This document shows positions 1 to 4,726 of a DNA stretch of 5,181 nucleotides, one piece after another. A program made the position numbers and the translations under genes. Position 1 is the stretch's first letter; each line of letters starts with the position of its first letter. Source of the DNA: Bacteriovoracaceae bacterium (GTDB lineage Bacteria; Bdellovibrionota; UBA1018); the NCBI GenBank assembly GCA_947446835.1, contig CANFHS010000168.1, positions 1 to 5,181 on the forward strand, given 5' to 3'. The notes beneath the pieces were generated by a model. It saw only the letters and a program-made list of their open reading frames with translations, was not told where the DNA came from and ran no database searches.

Positions 1-195
1 CTTGCCTTCAGCGGCGACCTTGGTGATGAAGTCGCAGGCGGCGCGGGTGTGGTCGACGGTCTTCTGGAGGTCGACGATGTAGATGCCGTTGCGGGCGCCG
101 AAGACATACTGCTTCATCTTCGGGTTCCAACGGTGGGTCTGGTGACCGAAATGAACACCGGCCTCGAGAAGCTCGCGCATCGTGATCTGGGGCAT
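1..195 (-). CDS. rpsB: 30S ribosomal protein S2, N-terminal 65 residues (partial, runs off left edge)
   Basis: Ribosomal protein S2 of the small subunit, which binds late in 30S assembly on the solvent side near the head-body junction. The minus-strand translation starts MPQITMRELLEAGVHFGHQ and continues through RWNPKMK and FGARNGIYIVDLQKT. These are the diagnostic N-terminal S2 segments (GVHFGH, the RWNPKM block, and NGI-I-DLQKT). The ATG at 195-193 is chosen because MRELLEAGVHFGHQ lies at the normal distance from the N-terminus and AGGAG (208-204) sits 8 bases upstream. Only 65 codons are in the window and the frame is open to the left edge. The usual downstream partner, tsf, would lie outside. 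The receptor gene upstream is on the same strand, separated by 230 bases. Identity is certain. Confidence 0.97.
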   Translation of the reverse strand, partial: MPQITMRELLEAGVHFGHQTHRWNPKMKQYVFGARNGIYIVDLQKTVDHTRAACDFITKVAAEGK

Positions 196-203
196 GAAAC
201 TGA

Positions 204-208
204 CTCCT
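204..208 (-). promoter_or_regulatory. Shine-Dalgarno site of rpsB
   Basis: AGGAG on the minus strand, 8 bases upstream of the rpsB ATG. It fixes the start codon and shows that rpsB is translated from a leadered mRNA. Confidence 0.8.
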
Positions 209-294
209 GATTTTCTGGGAATAATGCGGAAAGCAGGAGCAGGAACGAACGTTCTATCTGCCTTGCGAACCGCGGTTTGTTGGATGCCCTTCAG

Positions 295-313
295 CCGGAA
301 AACCTCTTTCCGG
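295..313 (-). repeat. 7-bp hairpin in rpsB leader
   Basis: CCGGAAA and TTTCCGG form a perfect 7-bp stem around a 5-base loop. The hairpin lies 100 bases upstream of the rpsB start. It is not followed by a T-run on the minus strand, so it is not an obvious intrinsic terminator. The middle arm can also pair with a second TTTCCGG (340-334, minus strand). Confidence 0.5.
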
Positions 314-337
314 TTCAGGCCATCCCCTCCATTCCGG

Positions 338-354
338 AAACCGCCCGCAGGCGG
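338..354 (-). terminator. Weak candidate intrinsic terminator after the receptor gene
   Basis: On the minus strand CCGCC-TGCG-GGCGG forms a 5-bp GC stem with a 4-base loop and is followed at once by TTT. It lies 71 bases past the receptor stop. The stem is short and the U-tract is only three bases, so termination would be partial at best and read-through into rpsB is possible. Confidence 0.3.
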
Positions 355-425
355 CACCACAGTGCCCGGAATGTGCGTGATGAGCAGTGCTTACCGAATG
401 GAACTGCCTGAATCAATCGGGATTT

Positions 426-2276
426 TCAGAACCGGGCGACCAGGCCCCCGGTCACGTTCCGCCGCGACGGCGGGTAGTCCTTGTAATAGGTGATCGGGGT
501 ATCAGCCAGGTTTTCCACCTGGGCGGTCAGGTCGATCCGCAGGGGGCCCTTGGCCGCCCCGCCCAGCACCCGGTAGGAGCCGTAGAGCTCGAAATAGCCG
601 TAGCCCGGCAGCTGGTCATCGTTGGAGGTGACCGAAACCGGCGTCGTGCGGCGGTAGGTGCCGCGCACGCGGTAAGCCGGGTCATCCGAGCCCTGGCGCC
701 ACTCCACCCCGAAAACGTTCGTGAACTCGGGGATATACGGAAACCTCTGGTCGGTGTCGATGACCCGGGAGCGGCTCAAGGAGGCCTTTTCCACCAGGTT
801 CCACTGCGGCAGGGGCTGGTGCTCGACCGACAAGACTGCCGTCCCCACCAGGGCGCGCCCCACGTTGGAGGGCTCGGCGTACCCGGTCGAACGGACCACC
901 GCGCTGTCGCGTACCTGACCCATGAGCTGCAAGCTGGCCTGGGTGGCCTGGGCCTGGGTTTCAAGACCCGTCACCAGTGTCCAATCCCGCTCCACCTGGA
1001 GGTTCGGGTTGCACACGTTTCCGGGGTACGAGAACGCCACGCAGTAATAACGGTCCAGGAGGCCCGGAAAGGTGTTCGAATAGGTGAGCCGCGCAAAAGC
1101 CGCATCCCCCCGGGTAATGGCGTAACGCGCGCCAAAGGACGCGCCCGGCCGGGTGCCGTACAGGGTCAGCCCCTCGGCCTGGACCATGGGGTTCAGCGTC
1201 CAGGCGCCGACCTGGAAATCGGCCGAGGCCGACACCCGGTAAGAGTTCTCGGACTGGTCCACGCTCGTCTGGCCCGAGTAAGGGTCGATGCTCCCCAGTG
1301 TGTAGCGGGTGTTCCGGGCCCCCACGCCCAGCTTCCAGGCTCCCTTCAGCCAGGCCAGATCGCCCCCCGCCTGGCGGGTGCGCGAGCGGCTCTGCGACAG
1401 GCCCGGAGTCACGTTGTAGGTGCCCGGGTCGTCGTTATCGAGGTTCTGGGCATCGTAAAAAAGGCTGGTCTTGAGGACTCCGGCTTCGGGTCCGCCCAGC
1501 GGCAGATCGGCCTGGATGAGGGGCAGGATCCGCGTCGAAACCTGCGTCTGCTGGGGAGTCTGGTAGCTCAAGGGACCCGGCACATCGGTCTTGATCTGGC
1601 TGGCCAGCAGGTGCCACTTGCCGTGGATGCCGCCCACCGACCAGCGGCTGCTCATGCTACCGCTCGGGCCCAGCGCCTTGCCCGTGGACCAGCCCGCCAC
1701 CATGGCCTGGTCTCCCTGGTCAAAGCCCACCGAAGTCTGCGTGATGCCCGCGCCCGAAGCCAGGAAGGTGGCGCGGCTGGAAGTGCCCTGCTCGTCCAGC
1801 ATCACATCGGTCCAGGGCCTCAGGATCAGCGTGCCGGAGCTGGCGCGGAGGTCAAAGGCTCCCAGCGCGGGGCCCATCTGGTAACGGAAGTCCGACCACA
1901 GGTACTGGGGCAGGGTCGAGAGATCCAGGCCGCCGCCCTGGGCCGGATTGAGCGAGATGCCCAGCGCCTGCACCTGGGTCTCGGTCACGGAGCGGCCCGC
2001 ACCCCGGAACTGGGTCAGCTGGCCCGGCTGGCCATAGTTGTTGGTCGGCAGCGGAATGCCCGTGAACAGCGAATTTTCGACCGAACCCGAGCTGGACTGC
2101 AGCTTCGTCGGGCCATTCAGGTCGGGAAGGATCTCGTCGCGGGTCAGCGTCTCGACCGGAGTCAGCTCCTCGATCCGGATCTCCGGAAGCTTCAGCTCCT
2201 CGGATGACCAGGCGGGCAGAACCCGGAAAACGACCAGGGACACAAGAACACAGACCGACAGCCAGCGGTGCGACAT
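426..2276 (-). CDS. TonB-dependent outer-membrane receptor, probable vitamin B12 (cobalamin) transporter
   Basis: A 616-residue outer-membrane gated channel, inferred to import cobalamin or related corrinoids using TonB-ExbBD energy. Residues 1-24 form a signal peptide (hydrophobic core SVCVLVSLVVF, then PAWSS). A plug domain covers roughly 45-155, with QFRGAGRS (89-96), a GISLN-like segment, LSTLPQYL and GPALGAFD matching in order the RG, DGV-LN, FP and GP-S-YG blocks of TonB plugs. The rest is beta-barrel, with an NPNLQVE block (423-429), a VENLADTPITYY segment near the end, and terminal Phe616, the usual barrel-assembly signal. The length is close to E. coli BtuB (614). The ATG at 2276 has AGGAGG 6 bases upstream. 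The cobalamin riboswitch in its leader is the main basis for the substrate call. The plug is divergent: it lacks the canonical DG of the IDGV motif. Cys412 and Cys422 may form a disulfide in a loop. A non-corrinoid substrate remains possible. Confidence 0.88.
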   Translation of the reverse strand: MSHRWLSVCVLVSLVVFRVLPAWSSEELKLPEIRIEELTPVETLTRDEILPDLNGPTKLQSSSGSVENSLFTGIPLPTNNYGQPGQLTQFRGAGRSVTETQVQALGISLNPAQGGGLDLSTLPQYLWSDFRYQMGPALGAFDLRASSGTLILRPWTDVMLDEQGTSSRATFLASGAGITQTSVGFDQGDQAMVAGWSTGKALGPSGSMSSRWSVGGIHGKWHLLASQIKTDVPGPLSYQTPQQTQVSTRILPLIQADLPLGGPEAGVLKTSLFYDAQNLDNDDPGTYNVTPGLSQSRSRTRQAGGDLAWLKGAWKLGVGARNTRYTLGSIDPYSGQTSVDQSENSYRVSASADFQVGAWTLNPMVQAEGLTLYGTRPGASFGARYAITRGDAAFARLTYSNTFPGLLDRYYCVAFSYPGNVCNPNLQVERDWTLVTGLETQAQATQASLQLMGQVRDSAVVRSTGYAEPSNVGRALVGTAVLSVEHQPLPQWNLVEKASLSRSRVIDTDQRFPYIPEFTNVFGVEWRQGSDDPAYRVRGTYRRTTPVSVTSNDDQLPGYGYFELYGSYRVLGGAAKGPLRIDLTAQVENLADTPITYYKDYPPSRRNVTGGLVARF

Positions 2277-2282
2277 GGAATT

Positions 2283-2288
2283 CCTCCT
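2283..2288 (-). promoter_or_regulatory. Shine-Dalgarno site of the receptor gene
   Basis: AGGAGG on the minus strand, 6 bases before the ATG at 2276. It begins only 6 bases after the closing helix of the riboswitch aptamer (2295), so folding of the leader can plausibly block ribosome binding. Confidence 0.8.
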
Positions 2289-2294
2289 CGGGAT

Positions 2295-2394
2295 GACACC
2301 TGCTGGGCGATCGGACTCGGCTGGCCTGGTCAGGCCAGCTCACCGTTGCGGGACAGTACCGGATTCACACCGGTTTCCCCCAGGGGCAGGCGAC
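2295..2394 (-). promoter_or_regulatory. Cobalamin riboswitch (compact type) controlling the receptor
   Basis: The minus-strand leader carries the conserved core of the cobalamin aptamer: GGGGGAAACCGGTGTGAAT, then CCGG, then CTGTCCCGCAACGGTGAGC. This matches the family pattern GGGAA-CCGGUG-AA-UCCGG-CUG-CCCGCAAC-GU-AGC. The CCGG/CCGG stem lies at 2373-2359 and the CTGTCCCGCAACGGT block at 2356-2342. A perfect 8-bp hairpin with a GACC loop follows (2339-2320). The ends close by a 9-position helix, GTCGCCTGC (2394-2386) with GCAGGTGTC (2303-2295): 7 Watson-Crick pairs, one G-U and one mismatch. The aptamer is only about 100 bases, with few peripheral arms. It ends 6 bases before the receptor Shine-Dalgarno and no T-run follows, so translational repression on B12 binding is the likely mechanism (inference). 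Confidence 0.9.
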
Positions 2395-2417
2395 TCGAAA
2401 ACTCTTCAAGTGGGCCC

Positions 2418-2447
2418 CTTATGCGGGGGTTTGAGCCCGCCGGTCAA
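2418..2447 (-). promoter_or_regulatory. Candidate sigma70-type promoter for the riboswitch/receptor transcript
   Basis: On the minus strand TTGACC (2447-2442, 5 of 6 to TTGACA) is followed after 18 bases by CATAAG (2423-2418, 4 of 6 to TATAAT). The predicted transcription start, near 2412-2410, is about 17 bases upstream of the aptamer and gives a leader of about 135 bases. Spacing and position fit; the -10 is only moderate. Confidence 0.5.
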
Positions 2448-2458
2448 TGGCTTATAGT
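2431..2458 (+). promoter_or_regulatory. Candidate sigma70-type promoter for the lemA operon
   Basis: TTGAGC (2431-2436, 4 of 6 to TTGACA), a 16-base spacer, then TATAGT (2453-2458, 5 of 6 to TATAAT). Transcription would start about 6-8 bases downstream, near 2464-2466, which is where the lemA ATG lies. The -35 of this promoter sits inside the spacer of the divergent receptor promoter. Confidence 0.55.
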
Positions 2459-2465
2459 GATGGGC

Positions 2466-3047
2466 ATGAAAAAGACTCTCCTCATCGTCCTGGGAATTTT
2501 GGCTGGAATCCTGCTGCTGGGGGTCAGCTGGTTCGTCAGCACGGGGAACCGGCTGGTGGCCCTGGACGAGGCGGTCAACGAGAAGAAGGCCCAGATCGAA
2601 AACGTGTACCAGCGGCGGGCCGACCTGGTGCCCAACCTGGTCGCCACGGTCAAGGGCTACGCCAAGCACGAGGCCGAGGTGCTGGAAGAGGTCACCCGCG
2701 CCCGCTCGCGGGTCGGACAAGTCTCGTTCAACTCGCCCGACGAAATGGCGAAGTTCGATCAGGCCCAGGGGCAGCTGACGCAGGCCCTGTCGCGGCTCAT
2801 GGTCGTGGCCGAGCGTTACCCGGACCTCAAGGCCAACCGCAACTTCCTGGAGCTGCAAAGCCAGCTGGAAGGCACCGAGAACCGCATCACCATCGAGCGG
2901 CAGCGCTTCAACGAATCCTCGCGCGACTACAACCAGGCCATCCGGAGCTTCCCTGCCTCGATCGTGGCCGGGATGAAAGGCTTCCACGAGCGGCCCTACT
3001 TCGCCGCCAAGGCGGGCGCCGAGACCGCTCCGAAGGTGGAGTTCTGA
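2466..3047 (+). CDS. lemA: LemA family membrane protein
   Basis: A 193-residue LemA protein: one N-terminal membrane helix (residues 3-24, KTLLIVLGILAG then LLLGVSWFV) and a helical-bundle domain facing the periplasm. Family signatures are present: NRLVALDE, then IENVYQRRADLVPNLVATVK (44-63), HEAEVLEEVTRAR (68-80) and the strongly conserved C-terminal part NRITIERQRFN, RDYN, FPAS, GF-ERPYF, ending APKVEF. The length is typical. The biochemical function of LemA proteins is not firmly known. The start is uncertain between ATG 2460 and ATG 2466. I prefer 2466 because MKK followed by a hydrophobic segment is the usual beginning, ATG 2460 overlaps the likely transcription start zone, and no Shine-Dalgarno precedes either, which suggests leaderless translation. 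The stop overlaps the next gene's ATG by one base (TGATG), so the two are translationally coupled. Confidence 0.95.
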   Translation: MKKTLLIVLGILAGILLLGVSWFVSTGNRLVALDEAVNEKKAQIENVYQRRADLVPNLVATVKGYAKHEAEVLEEVTRARSRVGQVSFNSPDEMAKFDQAQGQLTQALSRLMVVAERYPDLKANRNFLELQSQLEGTENRITIERQRFNESSRDYNQAIRSFPASIVAGMKGFHERPYFAAKAGAETAPKVEF

Positions 3048-3871
3048 TGCTTCGACGCACGGGGCTCCTGGTCGCCGCGCTTCTCGGCCTGGGCACCACC
3101 CTGGGTCCGGGCGCGAACGCGGCCCCCAAGCCCGTGCCGCCCGCTCCGGACTCGTACGTCCTGGATCAGCCGGGGGCGCTCTCGCCCGAGGCACGCGCCG
3201 CGCTTTCGAGCCTGAGCCGGGCCCACGAAGGCGCCACAGGCGAACAGCTGGTGGTGGCCATCTTCGACAGCCTGGATGACGAAGACCTCGTCGATTTCAC
3301 CGCGCGGGTTTTTCACGACTGGAAGATCGGCCAAAAGGGCAAGGACAACGGCGCGCTGCTGGCCTTGTACTGGAAGGACCACAAGGCCCGCATCGAGGTG
3401 GGTTACGGGCTTGAGCCGCTCCTCACGGATGCCAAGTCCAAGGACATCCTGGAAGACATCCTCATCCCCGGCCTCAGGCAGGGCCAGACCGATCAGGCCG
3501 TGCTGGCCTCGGCGCGGGAGATGCTTCGCGTCCTGGACAGCCCGGTCGTGCAGAACGCCCCGGAAAACTGGCGGCCCGATGCGCGCTTCGCCCGACCCCG
3601 CCATTCGCGCGGCGGATCTCCGGGAACGTTCCTGCTCATCCTGGGACTCATGCTGCTGGCCGTGGTGCTGCGCACCTTGCTGGCAGCCGAAGCCCATTAC
3701 ACCAGCCAGGGCTGGGGACGCTCCACGCCGTGGGGCGCCGCGCGTCGCCGCAGGACCTGGGGCGGCGGAGGCTTTGGCGGCTGGGGCGGTGGCTTCGGCG
3801 GCGGAGACGGCGGCGGTTTTTCGGGCGGCGGTGGCCGCTCGGGGGGAGGAGGCGCCAGTGGCAGCTGGTAA
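3047..3871 (+). CDS. TPM-domain protein, YgcG type, secreted with C-terminal anchor and glycine-rich tail
   Basis: A 274-residue protein. A signal peptide (1-25, MLRRTGLLVAALLGLG, ending ANA) leads into a TPM domain (about 36-165): VLDQPGALSPEARAAL, GEQLVVAIFDSL, then GKDNGALLAL (98-107) and RIEVGYGLEPLLTDA (115-129). The DNG and RIEVGYGLE-LTDA blocks are hallmarks of this family. TPM domains have been linked to acid phosphatase activity in plant thylakoid TLP18.3, but the bacterial role is unsettled. A membrane helix follows (193-213), then an Arg cluster (RRRR 233-236) and a Gly/Ser-rich tail (239-273) ending SGSW, as in many YgcG-like proteins. The N-terminal domain should face the periplasm and the tail the cytoplasm. 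The start overlaps the lemA stop by one base. The product is probably a partner of LemA and of the following TPM protein. Confidence 0.92.
   Translation: MLRRTGLLVAALLGLGTTLGPGANAAPKPVPPAPDSYVLDQPGALSPEARAALSSLSRAHEGATGEQLVVAIFDSLDDEDLVDFTARVFHDWKIGQKGKDNGALLALYWKDHKARIEVGYGLEPLLTDAKSKDILEDILIPGLRQGQTDQAVLASAREMLRVLDSPVVQNAPENWRPDARFARPRHSRGGSPGTFLLILGLMLLAVVLRTLLAAEAHYTSQGWGRSTPWGAARRRRTWGGGGFGGWGGGFGGGDGGGFSGGGGRSGGGGASGSW
3847..3852 (+). promoter_or_regulatory. Shine-Dalgarno site embedded in the upstream glycine-rich coding sequence
   Basis: AGGAGG lies 5 bases before GTG 3858. It is formed by Gly codons at the end of the preceding gene, so the same bases encode the glycine tail and recruit ribosomes for the next gene. 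It decides the GTG start. Confidence 0.65.
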
Positions 3872-4283
3872 GGTTTCACCCATCGTCCGGGCCATTGCCT
3901 GGGCCGAGAAAGGCACGACGGCCGAGATCCGGGTCCATATTTCCCGGAGGTTTTTCGAGAAGGACGCCTTTGTCCGTGCCCAGAAGCTCTTTGAGCAGTT
4001 CGGGATGTACCGCACCACCCACCGCAACGCGGTCCTGCTTTACGTCAACCTCAAGCGCCAGCAGTTCGCCGTGATCGGGGATACGGGCATCCACGAGAAG
4101 ATCGGCCAGCACTACTGGGAGGAGCTGGCCCGGAGCCTGCGCGAAGACCTGCTCTCCACCCATTACGAGAACGCCATCGCGATCGCGGTCCGGACGCTCG
4201 GCATCACGCTCCAGGCCCACTTTCCGCCGGCCCTGGACGGCCAAAACCCCGACGAGCTGCCCAATCTGGTCACCGAAGACTGA
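3858..4283 (+). CDS. Small soluble TPM-domain protein (COG3762-like)
   Basis: A 141-residue second TPM-domain protein without signal peptide or membrane segment, so it is probably cytosolic. Visible family features are AIAWAEKGTTAEIRVHI (12-28), RNAVLLYVNLKRQQFAVIGD (56-75), GIHEKIGQHYWEEL (77-90) and the C-terminal HFPPALDGQNPDELPNLV (121-138). The last corresponds to the HFP...NELPD motif common in this group. The start is GTG 3858, 14 bases inside the preceding gene, with AGGAGG 5 bases upstream; no in-frame ATG precedes it at a sensible position. It is the third member of the conserved lemA / YgcG-like TPM / small TPM cassette, translationally coupled to the gene before. Catalytic activity is unproven. 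Confidence 0.88.
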   Translation: MAAGKVSPIVRAIAWAEKGTTAEIRVHISRRFFEKDAFVRAQKLFEQFGMYRTTHRNAVLLYVNLKRQQFAVIGDTGIHEKIGQHYWEELARSLREDLLSTHYENAIAIAVRTLGITLQAHFPPALDGQNPDELPNLVTED

Positions 4284-4429
4284 CCGCCCCCGGGCCCAGG
4301 CCAAGACCGTCCTGGCCAAGACTTGGACACTTGCCCAGGTTCCCCGCACTCCTGGGAGGCTGAGCCGCGGCCAGGAAGCCCCTGGGGCCTTCCCGGAGAG
4401 CGGCATCCCGCTTGCTTTGCACCCCAGGT
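4284..4429 (+). other. Intergenic region after the lemA operon
   Basis: These 146 bases hold no supported gene. They contain a tandem direct repeat GGCCAAGAC (4299-4307 and 4314-4322, period 15) and an imperfect inverted repeat (4374-4393: GGAAG/CTTCC and CCC/GGG with a one-base bulge). Neither is followed by a T-run, so no intrinsic terminator can be called. No clear promoter for the downstream small gene was found. Confidence 0.5.
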
Positions 4430-4702
4430 ATGGCAAGCCGCGCATCCCGCCTCGGTAAGATCATCTCTCTGGTGGCCCTGGCCCTCCTGAGCGCGCTTTT
4501 GATCCTCCAGGAGCCCGAAGCCCGTGAACGGCACTCCGCCCTGGAGGAGCGGGCCCAACGCATCTTTGCGCTCCAGGAGTCCCGGCAGCTCAAGGCGGAC
4601 GAGCGCCACCTGGCCGCACTGTCGGTGGCCCTGGCCTTCCACGACGACGAAGGCCTCGAAAAGCTTCTCACGCCCCTCGAAGAACGCGCTCGGGTCCGAT
4701 AA
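4430..4702 (+). CDS. Small single-pass membrane protein of unknown function
   Basis: I do not recognise this 90-residue product. From ATG 4430 it reads MASRASRLGK followed by a strong hydrophobic helix (about 9-27, ending LSALLILQ). A highly charged, leucine/alanine-rich, probably helical region follows (28-90; e.g. HSALEERAQRIFALQE and LEKLLTPLEERARVR). The positive N-terminus suggests an N-in membrane anchor with the charged helix outside the cytoplasm. The start is uncertain: ATG 4430 has only AGG close by, and an upstream TTG at 4412 would add six residues with a weak GGAG 13 bases away. Third-position G/C bias and the TM-then-helix layout favour a real gene. The methyltransferase gene begins 24 bases after its stop, so the two may be cotranscribed. 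Confidence 0.6.
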   Translation: MASRASRLGKIISLVALALLSALLILQEPEARERHSALEERAQRIFALQESRQLKADERHLAALSVALAFHDDEGLEKLLTPLEERARVR

Positions 4703-4726
4703 ACGGAACCCCAGAGCTTTTCCTGG

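Larger units (their letters stand above)
196..425 (-). other. Intergenic region / rpsB 5' leader with inverted repeats
   Basis: This 230-base gap lies between the receptor stop and the rpsB start; I see no convincing gene in it. A plus-strand ORF across it (from 182) has no family resemblance and overlaps the rpsB start. The leader contains a 7-bp hairpin (295-313) and a further copy of the same heptamer (334-340). It also holds a 10-bp perfect palindrome AACCGCGGTT (268-277), an 8-bp palindrome GAACGTTC (247-254), and a GC-rich hairpin followed by three T (338-354). Autoregulation of rpsB by S2 through its mRNA leader is known in E. coli, so a structured leader is plausible; that this one works that way is inference. 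I found no clear -35/-10 pair for rpsB, so its promoter is unassigned. Confidence 0.5.

Noticed and set aside
182..493. 103-codon plus-strand ORF across the rpsB/receptor intergenic region
   Set aside because: It overlaps the rpsB start and the receptor end, is rich in Arg/Pro/Ser, has no Shine-Dalgarno and no recognisable motif.
387..2207. 606-codon open frame on the plus strand antisense to the receptor
   Set aside because: It mirrors the receptor gene in a GC-rich genome. It is rich in Gly/Arg/Ala/Gln with no recognisable domain, no Shine-Dalgarno and no TM or signal logic, whereas the minus frame gives a full TonB receptor.
2268..2459. N-terminal extension of the lemA frame upstream of 2460
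   Set aside because: It would cover the riboswitch and both promoters on the opposite strand and place 64 non-conserved residues before the LemA membrane helix.
2996..4027. 343-codon minus-strand frame opposite the lemA/TPM genes
   Set aside because: Composition (Arg/Ala/Gly low complexity) and lack of motifs mark it as the complement of real coding sequence. It overlaps two recognised genes completely.
4299..4322. Short tandem repeat GGCCAAGAC
   Set aside because: Two copies of nine bases only; could be chance in GC-rich intergenic DNA, and no array or binding-site logic is evident.
4374..4393. Inverted repeat after the lemA operon as a terminator
   Set aside because: The stem has a bulge and is followed by CGGAGAGC rather than a T-run, so it is not an intrinsic terminator by sequence.
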